DNA from: Hippasteria phrygiana
Taxonomy: Eukaryota; Echinodermata; Asteroidea; Valvatida; Goniasteridae
Assembly: GCA_037893225.1 (NCBI GenBank)
Contig: JAZGUH010000723.1
Coordinates: 496,001 to 560,000 of the forward strand
Reading direction: 5' to 3'
DNA length: 64,000 nt
Made by a program: the position numbers and the translations under genes. Shown piece after piece: positions 10,432 through 23,194 of this stretch. The notes beneath the pieces were generated by a model. That model saw only the letters and a program-made list of their open reading frames with translations. It had not been told where the DNA came from and ran no database searches. Positions within the stretch are counted from its first letter, which is position 1, and each line of letters opens with the position of its first letter.

Positions 10432-13400
10432 TTAAATATACCTGGCTCAGTATCGTGATACATGCATATTGAATTCTAGTCCTTTAGTTTCTTGTACCTT
10501 CATATACAAATGTATCCTAGAAATTAAGAAAGAAATTGTGAAGGGTTTTCCATACTGCCGATACCCTTTAATTTGTTCAGACTGATTCAGACTTCGTAAT
10601 AAGATCATAGACATACAGTGTAGATCATAGACATTTATTATAAATAAACACAGCGTCAGCCCATGAGCCAGTTGGACAAAATTTATTACAAGCCCTTTTG
10701 CCAAAAAAAAAAAATCACTATTGGAGATGAATACTCTGTAGACCAGACCTACAACATGTGTGATCTCTAGTTTGTATGCAGTTAATTCCACTATGGTTAT
10801 GTTACTACTGCTAATGGATATTTATGCCCATGTCATTCATATCTTTCCAAACCTTTCCATTGAGTTTACCGTAGACATTGCACAGGCCCCCATGATGAAA
10901 TTATCAGTAATATGCATCAAGTGCCTGCACAGTGTAGGCCAGCAGATTAAAAGGGGAATTCCACTGGTATCAGTTAAGTGCTCAGATAATTTGTAAAACT
11001 GGTAGTGGTCAGCATTAAAATGACCCTGTGCAGCCCATGTTATGGTAAGACTTGTCCAAGTTTCAATCATTGGAAAGATGTTGATTTTGGCCTAAATATA
11101 ACACTCCTACACTTGTGCACATGAAACCTTCCTGTCAGAAAATAGAATATTGCCCACATCAAATGCAGACTATTAACCACATTACCACATCATTAACCAC
11201 ACAACCCCCATTATTTAAATTATTATGATACAATGAAAATTTTAGAAGCAGCTTGTACACTATGTAGTTTTGTTGAAACAAGTAATCTGTTAGGTTTTGA
11301 TGAACTTTAAAATGTACAGGTATCTTTCTAATGTACAGTTAAAATTTAACAGAATTAGATTATTAGACCATTTAAATTGAAGGTGATTTACATGTACAAA
11401 AATGTACAATCACACATAAAGTGTGAATAAAATTCCAACACACTGCAAGATAATGAGGTGGGTCAGTTGGAGCATGCACACAAAATTGCATTTCAAAAAT
11501 AATAGGTTCCTCGTTGTATATGATCCTATTACAAACTCAAACTCTGCAGACATGACTCGTCCCTTTTAAATGTTTTTTTTTTCCTCTCCCCAGGCATAGA
11601 TTTTCACATTCTGCAGACGTATTTGATACCTGCTCGCTGCAGCTGAAAAATAGCAATATTAATTTCCATCATTCTGATTGTGCGAAACCAATCCCCGGCA
11701 TACAATACCCGGATTCGGGTCATACCTGCTGAGGAATGGTTTGATCCCCTTCGTGCAGCCAGTGCAGTGCCAATATAATGGGCTTCAATTTGTACAAGGG
11801 CAAGGCTTTGACCTTTCCATTTCTGATGCCCGTTGTGGATTAACTATGGATTATTCAACCTGACTGGGTGAATCATAGAAATTATGCAAAGCATAGAAAA
11901 ATATTTCCTCCCCTGTTGCTTCTTGTCTAATATTGACTCTGAAAAAAATATTGAGACGAACAAGAACTTGGTCAGTTCTCTTTGTGTGAGGGCATAACAC
12001 TGACACATTTCTATGATGTACAAAACAGTCTTGGCTTTCTCAAATTAATGTACTATTTCCAACCATTAAACATTTTTTTTCAGGTAAAGTCTACAATGTA
12101 TTTGTTCAATTGTACATGTACATAAAAATAAAAATCAAGTCTAAATTGGTTGTCATTTTGAATTCACGTATTTATTTCTTTAAATGTTCTACAGGTGCAT
12201 TTATTTGCATGTAAAGAAAAAGAATCCCACCATGAGAATGCATTCACCATTTGAATGGCTTAAAAATATGTATTTATGAATTTGTCTACCATATCTGAAT
12301 ATCAGTGTACATTTTCTGTTTCATGGATAGGTAATAATTAGGCATGAACGCAGGAGTTTTGCAATATGTTGTCTGACACTACATGCATACCTAATTTAAC
12401 CCTTAGTCATAAATCCTCCAATCTCCATACGATTTTTCACACCACCTAGGGAGTTAGGGATACACGTACATTGTACATGTATAATCTATGAATGTCTATA
12501 AAAACCCTTTGGGTTGAATTTACATGTAAACCAAGCAATTAAAGTTGATGGTTACCTAGAGAATCTCTCTACATGTACATGGGAGGTCTTGAGACCCAAC
12601 TTCATGGATGAAGTGTCTGCAGAGCGTGAGGTGGTACGCTGACTCATTATTCATCATTAAATAGGATGACGCTGCTCACGCTGAATGCGAGTCGGACAGT
12701 GAATCATCAGAAGTTGAGACTAGTGTACAACTATCCATCCATAATGTACATGCACATGTGCATAAATCACCAATGGCAATAATGTACGTGATGTATTATC
12801 TACAAGTGGACCGTTTCTGGCCTGCATTTCTTGGATGGGTTAAACAGGACTTTAAGAGGTCTGAAGTTAATCTATTTGAACCAGTAATTTTGTTTGGATT
12901 AAAATTTAAAATTAAATATAAAACCAAAGGAAGTCATTTTTGAGGGAATGAAGGTGCTGTAATGCCGCTATTTGGGGGTAAAATAGTGATTTTATGCTTC
13001 TTGAGGTTTTTAGTAACCTTGGTTTAGTTCAAAAATTACAGATCGTAAAATTTTTATTTTTGAATTAAATCTACATATAAACTTAGTTTAGTAATCATTA
13101 AACCATAATTCAATAGAATTCTCTTCCATGTTTGTCTCCCATAATGGCATCGCAAGTGAAAAATAACCAAATGAGAGTTATCCGTCAATCAAGCTTGGTT
13201 TTGGAAGAAGGTGGAAGCAGTTTGTATGCTGTCCAATGGATTGAAAAACATTCTGATTAAGTAACACGCTTTTTACTGATGCTTTTCCGTCTTTGACACC
13301 TGGCGTCCAGCCCTAACGCTCATGCGGAATATTTTGTGGGCAACATTTTCCTGTTTTGGGGTGCAAGCCCTGCGTTAGACATTGCCCACATTCGCTCAGT

Positions 13401-14028
13401 GTGGTCTGTTGGATAGGGTCTTCAATGTACATGTACATGCATGGTGAGACATTACCTGGAAAAGTCTTTTGTTACAATGGTAGTCTAGACAAGAAATAGC
13501 AATTGTACTCCTCTGTCGTTACCAAAAATACAAGTCGCCTCGTCCTTCCCCCACTGTGAGGAAACGGGTACATACATGTACATGTACATGTACGTGCACC
13601 TGTAGGGCCTACGCAGCAGAATGAATTGCACTTGAATTTTGCCCTCCCATCAATATTTCCCTCAGCACATTAATGTAACCATCCCTGCCTGAGTATTTGC
13701 GTCAACACCCCACGCTCTGGGGAAGAGACTTCTTCACCCCCGAGGTCGCTGGAGCTCAGTGCCAGAAACCGAAAGTAGTTTGGAATGGGTCGGAGGTCAA
13801 TGGGTCATGTTAATGGGGTTATGTGTGTGCTTGGCTGGATACGGAGCCCACTACCTGGTTTTCTCACAGTTTTTAAAACCTTGATGCTCCAGATTTTGAA
13901 GATTCTTTCGGAGTGAGATTTGTTCTTGGTGGTGGCCTTTGTTTTGTAAAATTAACCAAATGTTTTTTGTTCTCATGGTTACTGAAAACTGAAACAGTTC
14001 ATGTCTGTTCAGTTTCCACAAAAAAGAC
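10432..14028. other. Non-coding intronic stretch
   Basis: About 3.6 kb without recognisable genes or well-bounded elements. It holds scattered ACATGT strings (12110-12122, 13430-13440, 13575-13592). Two non-repetitive, moderately GC parts (11670-11880 and 12600-12730) look like single-copy sequence and could include regulatory DNA, but nothing in them proves it. Confidence 0.5.
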
Positions 14029-14030
14029 TA

Positions 14031-14701
14031 AAGCCCTGTCCGCACTATACTTTTTTGGTAAAACTTACGGAGAAGATGGGTACTTTTCCCATTTTAAGTC
14101 CAGTGCGGACAGCCTAGGACGCTTTCCTGTCGGTTACTTTTCCTGAGTCCAGCGGTTACTTCTACCGGGCAACTGCTGCCCAGGAAAACTGACCAGGTAA
14201 CTTTTCCCGAGACGATAAGTCCAGTGTGGACAGCGCGGGTCGGTAAAAGTGGCTCAGGAAAGCGTACATCCGGCCCGAGCGCAAGGTCATACTTCACAGG
14301 GAAACCACGCTTTGCATTGTTTCACCGCGGTGCGGTGCATATGTGGCAAGTTTCCAAATTCCAGTGCGTTGTTACTCTTTTGGTCGCAATCATGGCAGAT
14401 TTTATTATTGATACAGTCGGACGTTTGATTGGTGCTAAAGACGTAGGCCTACGTGTACACATCAGCCGAAAAAATGAAAAGGCACGCTTGATTTCGGTCA
14501 ATCGCGTCAATGTAGAAAGGTCACGCAAAGCGCCCCCATGAGTCATTATATTGACAGCTCGGTTACTTCTACCACGGTCTCAGTAAAATGTTCCCGTGTC
14601 GAAAGTCCAAGTGCGGACAGTGGTCACATTTGACAATTTTTCATTTTACCATCGTCTCCGTAAAACCTTCCAAAAAAAAAGTTCCAGTGCGGACACCGCT
14701 T
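14031..14701 (+). mobile_element. GTCCGCACTGGAC-type element, family A, copy 1
   Basis: The ends AAGCCCTGTCCGCACTATAC and TTCCAGTGCGGACACCGCTT form an inverted pair flanked by TA (14029-14030 and 14702-14703), as in TA-targeting transposons. The terminal motif recurs inside as AAGTCCAGTGCGGACAGC variants near 14095, 14216 and 14603. A short frame starting at the ATG of 14392 (ATCATGG context) reads MADFIIDTVGRLIGA and runs to 14541; a matching frame survives in the 52.3-kb copy. Non-autonomous. Confidence 0.85.
14392..14541 (+). pseudogene. Short ORF in family A element, copy 1
   Basis: The 49-residue frame begins MADFIIDTVGRLIGA and ends ERSRKAPP. The copy on the other strand at 52433-52606 begins MADIIIDKIGSLIGA and ends ERSRKAPS, differing by an in-frame length change in the middle. 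The 43-kb copy keeps MADFIIEV and then breaks. This may be the start of the ancestral transposase or another element protein. I recognise no domain. Confidence 0.4.
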
Positions 14702-15345
14702 TAGGTTTACTGGGTGTTGGCTTAATAAAAGTAGGATTTTTGGGGTCAGTTACAGGGTTCAACTATTCCCAAAAGATGGAGTGGGCAGTTTATGTGTAGG
14801 CCAGGAGTCAGAAGGCCAAGTTTTTCCTAGCTATTTGTGGAGATTGTTTGTCAAGATACACAGCCTGACAAGCCCTGAAGGAATTTCTGTACTCCTGGGC
14901 TTTTTTTTCATGGATGGTTTAGTACTTACAATGTGCAGCCCAGAGCTGGATCTGAATTTGGCTGGGCCTTCCCAACCAGGCAGAAAGTGGTTGTAAATAT
15001 TTGAGGCACTGGCTTGCTGTTTTAGTTTATTCCCATGGGCAGTGCAGCCTTTTTTTTTCTCAAGATCCTGACCTCCACGGGTTTGGACATTACACAGATT
15101 GGGGGAATAAAATGTGGTTTCTTTTCCCCCTTCTATTTTTAGTGCCTGGCAGGCAGCATTTTCCTACATGGCTGAACATTTTTTGTGTAAGATGGCTAAC
15201 ATCCGATAGATCGACTAGGAGGAATTTCCTGTTCCTTGTGCAAAAAAAAAACAACAAAAAATATCAAGAAAAGACATTAAAAGTGTGCTCTACAAAGGAA
15301 TTCGGCAGGAAAGAGAAACAAACAAAATCATGGGAATGCTTTAGC

Positions 15346-15688
15346 CTTTTCACACGAGAGCCTCTCAACTCAACTTGAAGTCGGCCCAGGGCGAACGCCT
15401 TGGCCGCCCCATGTTGAATCTTGATTTTTACAACCCCGCGTTGTTTCACACTTGTTTTGGGTTAACCCGGGGTAAACTCAGCCCCCTGCTTATGTACTTT
15501 ACACTGCTGCTGTCAATCCAGACGAGAATTTCAACACGGAGCAAGATATCTCAACCCTGGGCTTGGGGCAGGGTCGAGCTTGACCCAGGTTAAAATCTCT
15601 TTGCGGGTTGGCGCAGGGTTGAAATGTGAAACATATTCAACGCTGTGTCATCCCCATGTCACCGCACGATTTGTCTAATGTAAAGAGG
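15346..15688 (+). mobile_element. Possible element with CCTTTTCACAC end
   Basis: It starts CCTTTTCACACGAGAGCC, carries CAACCC and GGGTTGAAA motifs like those in 98-889, and ends near AATGTAAAGAGGCC, a weakened inverted version of the start. The interior is more GC-rich than its flanks. No coding potential. The relation to 98-889 rests on short motifs only. Confidence 0.4.
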
Positions 15689-16228
15689 CCTTACATGTAT
15701 GTTGGCATTACATTTACACATTGATGTTGTCCACATGAATTTAACAGCCTTTCAGTCCCCTGCACCCAATTGGCATGAGGGCACTTACAAACGATGTACA
15801 TGTACATGTAGAAAGGGACCTACCCCATTTTGTGTACTGATCAGACATTCATACAATGTACAAGCCGTGCCTTAACTTTTAGATGAACATTCTGTTTACT
15901 CAGGGATGGGGGTTAAAAAGCAGTTTAAAAAAACAAACTTATTTCAATAAATCCTGAATACATTATGCAGTCTGGCACTCAAGGTTAGCCCAACAAGGAA
16001 GGTCTATATCTGCAGTGTGTACATGAGGAATAGTCTTATTGGTTTCACAGAAATGGCTGGACAAAGCAAAGTCTGTCCCACATTCAGAACCCATCCTACC
16101 ATGGATAAGTTTATTTGTCAGGCGGAGAAACCTTTTCATGTTGTGTTTGCACTATAGAGATGAAGGTGATATGATGACAACACACCACACAAATTCCCTC
16201 TAGCTTGTATGGATTCTTTCATATATTG

Positions 16229-16352
16229 GGGGGGGGGGGGGGGGGGGGTCAGGGAGGCTGAATGTAGATTTGAATGGTTAAAAGTGCTTTGAATTTCAAG
16301 CCGAGTTTTGTATTTGTGGCCTATTTTCCGGGGGGGGGGGGGGGGGGGGGGG
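16229..16352 (+). repeat. Two long poly-G tracts
   Basis: A G run of about 20 at 16229-16248 and another of about 22 at 16331-16352 are separated by ordinary sequence. Both can form G-quadruplexes. They are not inside a bounded element. Confidence 0.85.
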
Positions 16353-16466
16353 AGGAATTTGGATACTGACAGCTGGTACAGTGGAGATTTTAATTACACA
16401 TGTGCTTGTTATTGAATTTTCAAGGATATTCTACTCAACAATGACATCATTGGGCATTTTTCTATT

Positions 16467-16726
16467 GAAATCACCCAATATAAGAATTGCAAGGCTAAGA
16501 GGGCACTCTACATGTAGGTAAAGGGTAACGGTCGGAGATGGCAGGGTTGGCGACATTTTGAATTGCCATGCCTACATGTACCACCCTTACTGTTTTCCTG
16601 GGCCAGGATCTAAATACAGGATATTTCTTCAACAGATTCCAGACATATTATCCCAATTTTCAGACCCGTAGACCCATGGCAGAGCAACTTTCACTGTCGG
16701 TGACTGAGACCAACTCACCTCCCCTC
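16467..16726 (+). repeat. Dispersed 220-260-bp repeat, copy 1
   Basis: It shares the ordered blocks CACCCAATA...AAGGC, TAAAGGGT, ACCACCCTTACTGTTTTCC, ATCCCAATTTTCAGACCC and CTGTCGGTGACTGAGACCAAC with copies at 54199-54424 and 55035-55258. The copies are diverged but collinear. No inverted ends are visible. The right side runs into a poly-C tract. Probably an old interspersed element. Confidence 0.7.
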
Positions 16727-16955
16727 CCCCCCCCCCCCTTTGACATGATAATGACAATACAATTTCACAAAAGTCTGCTTCATAGAAAGTTGAGATTGAT
16801 CAAAACGATAAAAAGTAAATTAACCACAGAAAAAAGTAAACGAATGCCAGTGTATAGAAAAGATGTGGTGCAAAACTGTAAATAGTTTCTTTGTCGTGGA
16901 CCAGACGAAACACTGTACATGCATGAGTTACACTCTGCATAGCTTTATTTATATA

Positions 16956-19288
16956 CCGTAATTTTCGGAATATAGACCGCGGCTTATACGTTGATTCTCA
17001 CGCTGAAAGATTTCCCTGCGGCTTTTACTCCGGGCGGTTTATACGGCAACAGTTGAAGAATAAAATCAGTCACACAAGGTTCGAAATTCACGGCGGCCAG
17101 TGCCGTCGATGCCCTAAGGCTTAGTTGCCATGATGCCCCTTGTAAAAATGCACTATTCACGGCCAGTTGTGCTGTGCTCCATTAATACTTTGGCCGTTGT
17201 GCTCTTCTTGCCGAACCAAGCCCTCAAATTGCTAAAAAAAATTAGTACCAAACCGTTGCGGGATCCTACAAAACGGCGCTTTTCGATCGCGCTGGTAATT
17301 GCCCGTGCGCGTGATGAGCGATCGCGCTAGAGCCCGCACGGCACGTGCGCCCCATGTAAAAACCTTCACAAAACCTCGATTCCCCAAGCAGACTGGTTCC
17401 CGTCCGTGCATTATTTTTCTTCTTTCTCACTGGGGCGGGAACCAGTCACAGCCTAAAAACAAGCTCTGAATCCGCGGCTAGCTTTAGCCAGGTAGCTCTT
17501 ACTACAGTAACCCGAACCCCCCAAAGCCGGCTAAGCCATGTGTGCGGTTTAGCGATGGTCCAGAGGGAGTAGCGTTGCCTGTTTAACTTGACACAATGAA
17601 CTCCCCTCTTACAAACGATCGTGCATAGTGTGCATGTGTGCTGCGATGACTCGGACACGTGGAAACTGAAGCGTTTTCTGTTTGCGATTTATTCGACAAT
17701 TATGCCTTGCATCGCTTAATTAATTAAAACGTTCCAGACAAATTGAACTCGACAAGTCGGCTATTAAGTGCAAGAATGACATGAATCATGATAAAACTCA
17801 TTTCTGCCCCACGGAACCAAACTCATTTTTACTGGGTGACTTGGAAAAGGAGATCGACAACGTTGACGCTTTTTTTTTGCCAGCGATATAGCGCACCGTG
17901 ATTTCCCGAATGGCCCGTGCGGGGCGTGAACGCAACGTGGCCGGTGAAGATGGCGGCAACGCACGGTAAAACCACTCATGCCGTCGCGCGGCATGCCCGG
18001 CACGGGCTGTGTTTCCTCCATGACTATACAACTTAAAAGTTCAGGCAGTGATGGAAATAAGAAAAAAAAATGATTAGCAAATTATGCTAATCATATTGTC
18101 ATTTGATTAGCAATGTGATAAAATTGACTAGCAAAAGAAAAACCGCGACAAACTCAATGTTATTATTAATATGAATCATTTTTATATTAATATTGATCGA
18201 TGGGTGCGCTGAAGATATTAAAGCAACGTATTTAACAGTGCTACGCATTCCTTATACTCTTTAATTTCTAAGTAGTTAAGAAAACAAATACGCAAGCCGT
18301 AAGCTCAGTTTTCATTGTTTCTTGGCACCTTCCACATGTCTAAAAGTTTCGCTCAGTGCCGTGAGAGACGTAATTGTACAAATACACCAGTATGCAAGCA
18401 AGACCTTCATCTGGCCTTCGTGCCCTTATCAATTTTTGTCATTGGCCTTGGTGCCTTCATTAGTGGCCTTGGTGCCCCGGGAAATGTTGACGTCACGAAG
18501 GGCAAAATGGCCTTGGCCCCAGTTTACGAATTTCGAACCCTGGGTGCCGTTTACGTTCGCTCTACTCACTTGTTGGAAATAAAGGAAACCAATCCAGAGG
18601 GACCGAATATACTTGCAAATGTACCATAAGTACCGTTCACACCTCACAAATCGTGTGGTGCGTCTGTTCGTTTTTGTCTGTTTTATCGTTGTGTAATCCA
18701 TGTTGTTTATTATTTCACTGGTCAATTGGTGACTGTTGAGCTCAGATTAGTGGTTAAAGTTGTCATTGTCCTTTTTATTCCCCCCGCCCCGTAACAAAAA
18801 AATGAACTGCCGTGCGGCCCACCCAGCCAGGACGTCAAAATTGGTAATTTTGAGGACTTATGAAAGTTTATTGGGCTCCGTGCGCGTCGAATGAGGGCGC
18901 TGTCCACAGACACTCGTATCACCAGTGGGATTGCTTTGTCTGTTTGCTGACTCTCGATAATTGCGTTTTCAATAAGAATATCATAGCGGGAACCAGACAC
19001 TTAAATTGAAGTCGGGTAAGATGACGTCGATATTGAACCCAAACTCGCCTTTTCTTTCCGCCTATCTCGTTCTTGCGCTGCTTACGCTTTAGGATTGCAT
19101 GTGATTTCGATCGTGGAACCATTTAACATACGAGCGCTATGCAGCACGATGACTTTTGTGGTTTGTCGTCAGCGCCGCGGTGCGGTTTATACGCCGGTGC
19201 GGCTAATACGCCAACTTTAAATCTTAATTTGCAGATTTTTGCGTGCTGCGGCTTATACTCCACGCGGCCTTTATTCCGAAAATTACGG
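16956..19288 (+). mobile_element. 2.3-kb TA-flanked element, CCGTAATTTTCGG ends
   Basis: The left end reads CCGTAATTTTCGGAATATAG and the right end TTATTCCGAAAATTACGG. Both are flanked by TA (16954-16955, 19289-19290). Subterminal GCGGCTTATAC motifs are repeated near both ends (GCGGTTTATACG, GCGGCTAATACG). The interior is CG-richer than the host, contains a perfect hairpin GATTAGCA...TGCTAATC near 18073, and has no intact transposase frame. Part of the interior (18872-19075) recurs at 42262-42516. It looks like a deleted mariner/pogo-like or similar TA-targeting transposon. Confidence 0.8.
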
Positions 19289-19796
19289 TAGATAACAAAA
19301 ATTCTATGTAAGTTTTGATAAATACATTTTTTTTCTTCAATTCTTTAGTAAAAGAAACAACAGTATTTTACATGCAAGGTCATTCCAGTACGTGTATGTA
19401 CATGTATGGGCACCACATTACAGCACAATATACAGCCTGTAAACAAGCGCACGATTCCACAATATATTTTTTTCAAGGGAATTTGTGAGGTGCACCTCCA
19501 TGTATGATATCATGCACATTGTACATTACCAAAATGTTGCGTGTTGTTTCTGAATTTGTGTATCTGACCCCGTACATTGCACATATGTAAAGTAATGAGA
19601 TTCCTGTAGGACAGTTATGCAAAGTGCAAATGTACATAATGTGTTAGCGTGTAGCAGGTACATATAAACAAGATGGTGAATTGCATTACTCATAATCAGT
19701 ATGGTAGACTCATTCCATCTCCCTGTATCTAGGCAGTCATGTCTTATGAGTCACAATTGGAACATACTGGAACATTGGATGCTCTAAAGACTCTTC

Positions 19797-19825
19797 ACCC
19801 CCCCCCCCCCCCCCCCCCCCCCTCC
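19797..19825 (+). repeat. Poly-C tract (~25 C)
   Basis: A near-pure C run ending CCTCCTC. The Pro-rich frame through it is not a gene. Confidence 0.9.
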
Positions 19826-19879
19826 TCAAGGCAACGTACAGACATTCAATTGAATCAGCATATGGATTTACTCGAGCAC

Positions 19880-19915
19880 ATACATGTACATACATGTATG
19901 TACATGTACATGTAT
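19880..19915 (+). repeat. ACATGT-type simple repeat
   Basis: Alternating ACATGT/ACATGTATGT units form a largely self-complementary tract. Similar tracts occur throughout the window (for example 1106-1138, 13575-13592, 26918-26940, 30924-30944, 49260-49345, 51000-51012 and 51100-51118). Confidence 0.85.
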
Positions 19916-20327
19916 TTCATTTATTTGAGTCAGACAGTAACCTATAAAAATTGCCTGGCTAATGAAATCAATATATGGGCAAACTGATATATTTTACATG
20001 TTTGTAGCGTCAGTGGATGTGCATAATATTATAGAGCATAAGTATTGTTTTTTGTGATAAACGCTGGAGTTAATGCCCAGGTTTTTAAAAATCCAAACAC
20101 AATCTTTTTCAAAGCCGAGGTGTATTTGTGTAAAAAAAAAAAAGCAGTTACATTGTACAATATAAATAATTTTGATTTTCCCCCAGAATTTTCCAATATA
20201 CGTATTAGCTTGTGATGTTCCCACATTCCAATATGTCATTACTCTTGACAGTATATCAGAATTTGTTATTTAAAATAGTTTTTTTTTTCTGTAGAATTAA
20301 TTTTGTATACACGTAGGTGGATACCCA

Positions 20328-20507
20328 GCACGATATGGGGCATAGAGGTACCCCCCACCCCGCCTTTGTCCCTATACCCTATACACACTGCAGAGTATTG
20401 TTACCTAACACATCCCCCCCCCTAGATTTCTGAAAAGATTTTCTGAGATTCCGGGAACGCACTGACCAACACAAAAGAGGGGGGGGTCCCTTTGCCCCAT
20501 ATCGTGC
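20328..20507 (+). mobile_element. GCACGATATGGGGCA MITE, copy 1
   Basis: The 180-bp segment has ends GCACGATATGGGGCA and TGCCCCATATCGTGC, exact inverted repeats. A second copy of 188 bp lies at 36534-36721. Both are preceded by ATACCCA, so the true boundary or target site may be a few bases further out. Inside, a run of G follows ACACAAAAGAG; it is 8 long here and over 20 in copy 2. Confidence 0.9.
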
Positions 20508-22106
20508 TTCATATGGATACTAGTACAGTATACATGTACATTGTACATGTTTGTGATTTGATAGATGTTTTCAAACAAAATGCACAGATTGGTTTGTCAA
20601 CTATTTCCTACTTGAAATGCTCCTCTTTGGTGTCCGAATACATCCGATTGGCTTGCGGTGCTGAATGCAATCACACCTGTTCACCGAGTCCACTCCATAA
20701 AGTGGCCACGCTCGGCAGGTGACCGCATTCCGGCGAATCACAATAGCACTGACCCACCAAGCAAGTTGCAACAGAGATGCCATTTTCAAATTTCACGGTC
20801 GACAAATTGCACGGATCCCATTCTCCGTGTCATTTCTCAGGATATTTAAAATATTATGAAATATCGGGCAATATCATTAACCATGCAGAGAAAATGTTCA
20901 ACCACCGAAAAGTGTTTACGCGTACTGATCGTAACACTGAGTTTTTCTTATGCAAAATCATGGTCTATTTTGTCGTGACACACTGCAAAAAAGGTTTCTC
21001 TGAGGCAAAATGTTGGTGGCGCACTGCATTGTGAGTCGTCCGATTTCTCCAGTTCTTGCTTCTTACTGCCTAGTCCAAATGAAGGCCAAATGTCATTGTG
21101 GAAAAAGCCGTAAATAAGTTTTAAATGAAAATCATCTTGTCTTGTGCAATGCGTTTCTTCAAGCAAGCAGGCAGGCAGGCAGGCAGGTTGTGCTGTGCCG
21201 AATTAATTTACCCCCATTTATTTCCATACATGTACGTGTGATTATAATTTAAAGAGACCCCCAGCTTTCAAAGCAAAACCTCCATCTAAATTTAATGTTT
21301 CTTTTCTCTTTTTTTTCTTTTCAATTTGCCCACATGTTAATTAGGACATGTTTCAGGTTTGTTTTTCTCATTTGTAATAATTCTGGAATGCAATTTTTGC
21401 ATGGAGAATATTCCCTCTTTTTTTTGGTCACTGTGATAATTTTGTTATTGGGATATATCATGGTAGCACCATCACTGTTTTGGGTTTTTTTGCTTATAAT
21501 TGTTTTCTTCACGTTTTTGCATAATTTGGCAAAGTTCTGCATAATCTTCCCTGTTAGGAAGCACATAATTTTATTATGGAATGAGCACCTCATATAGACA
21601 GCGATGTTGCAGTTGCATCTGTGTTCATACTCATAGAGTAGTTTTGTTTGGATTACTTTGTTTGTAATATTGATTGCATCGGCGGCGCATGTTTTCATCA
21701 AACCCCCCTTGATTGCTTTTTTTTTTTTTTGACTTGTATAAGTCCATCCCGCAGCCCTCTCATTGTTCATCACCAACCTGCCTGCAGCTTGCTTGTCTGG
21801 TGAAGTGTAATGTACATGTACATGTACGGTGCGAGCCCACATTTTAGTCTGGTTTCCAGTGGGTGTGTACATGTGTTTACACATTTTTAGATTGGGTACC
21901 TTGTGCATTTATTTATTGTGTAGATGTTTAACTGTGTGCTACTAGAGTATCTTGTGTTTTAGACAAAAATGTAGTTTGTAATGTTGATGAAATGTGAAAT
22001 ATTACATTATTACAATGTCGGGCTAATTAATTGTTGGGATTTTTCCGCAGCAACTTGTTTACTATCAAATCACGAATTGCAGTATCTGGTGAAAGTATGC
22101 AGTATA

Positions 22107-22336
22107 CCAGGGGTGAGACTTGTCAGGATTTTTCCTGATTTCAGGATTTTTTTTGTTGGGATTTCAGAATTGTTAAAGAATCTCTTTTGCAATCTGGAAT
22201 TCCTGAGGTGTTGTCCTAAAGGTGTTTTTACCTGTAAAAGTGGATATTTTAAGGGGGTGCCTTCAGGCAAATACAAACTATATGTTGATCTTGGGTCCGC
22301 GTGGATTTTTCATTTTTTTGCCAACCTCACCCCTGG
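22107..22336 (+). mobile_element. CCAGGGGTGAG element, copy 1
   Basis: The 230-bp segment has ends CCAGGGGTGAG and CTCACCCCTGG. The interior carries TCAGGATTTTTCCTGATTTC and CCTAAAGGTGTTTTTACCTG. A copy at 28329-28557 shares the order of blocks, and the left part also appears at 27520-27570. A short non-autonomous DNA element. Confidence 0.8.
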
Positions 22337-22927
22337 TTCATTGTATACACTTCATGTACATGTACGCTTCACATAAATTTCAACTTCACATAAATTTCCA
22401 TGGAAATTATCAATGGGAAATTGTAAATAAAGCCAAGATAGAATTTATGCCAATACAGATAGAATGTATGGCAATAAATTTGCCTATAGTTTAAAAATTA
22501 ATTTTATTACTGTACTTTAATTGGGGATGACAAAGCAGAAATGAACATTTTAAAAGAAATCTCCCAAATTCCCAGCAAATCACTGGGAAAAAAAGGCAAT
22601 GCATGTTAGAGTATTAAGACAACCCTCTACGAATTATAGCAATTTGTAGCCAATTCAGTCTTTCCACAGCACATCAACCCACCCCAATTATTTTCGACCT
22701 GCTAGTTAAAAATCCCAATAGAATTGAGGGTGACTCGTGGATGATCACAAATGACCACTTCCCTTCCCTGGCTGGCTGAATTTTAGTGAGCAAGTGATAT
22801 ATCACTGAAGGGGAGAGAATCCCAGAATGTGAACTGGCTCCTGACAAGGTCAGTGAGGCCAAGAGCGAGGGGTTTGGGAATGAGGTTCTTGCAGAAAATT
22901 TGTCCACTTGTATGTTCCATGCCTTAA

Positions 22928-23194
22928 TCCTAACCTACCTGAATCCATCAAAATCCATACCCCTATTTTGGAGGATTTTGGCGGATTCAGGATACCTCCT
23001 TCTTGAAAACTGGGGGGGGGGGGGGTTTTGATGGATTGAAGATTGTAAGCCTAGCGGTACTGCAGGATTTTGATGGATTCAGGATACCTCCATGTTGAGC
23101 AGTCACCAAAACCAACTTTTTGTGCTTGACAAAATAGGTGGATTTTGGCGGATTCAGGATACTTTCTAGTAAAGTTACCCAAAGGGATGTAGTG
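22928..23194 (+). mobile_element. TTAA-flanked GGATTTTGGCGGATT element
   Basis: TTAA at 22924-22927 and 23195-23198 encloses ends TCCTAACCTACC and GGGATGTAGTG, diverged relatives of the CCCTAAC family. The interior repeats GGATTTTGGCGGATTCAGG and GGATTTTGATGGATTCAGG. A G run of about 14 interrupts it at 23011. Confidence 0.6.

Noticed and set aside
21321..21908. 195-residue open frame on the reverse strand, the longest in the window
   Set aside because: No recognisable domain, low-complexity Lys/Asn-rich parts from poly-T and ACATGT tracts, no splice or start signals and no similarity to any repeat copy here. It looks like chance in AT-rich DNA.
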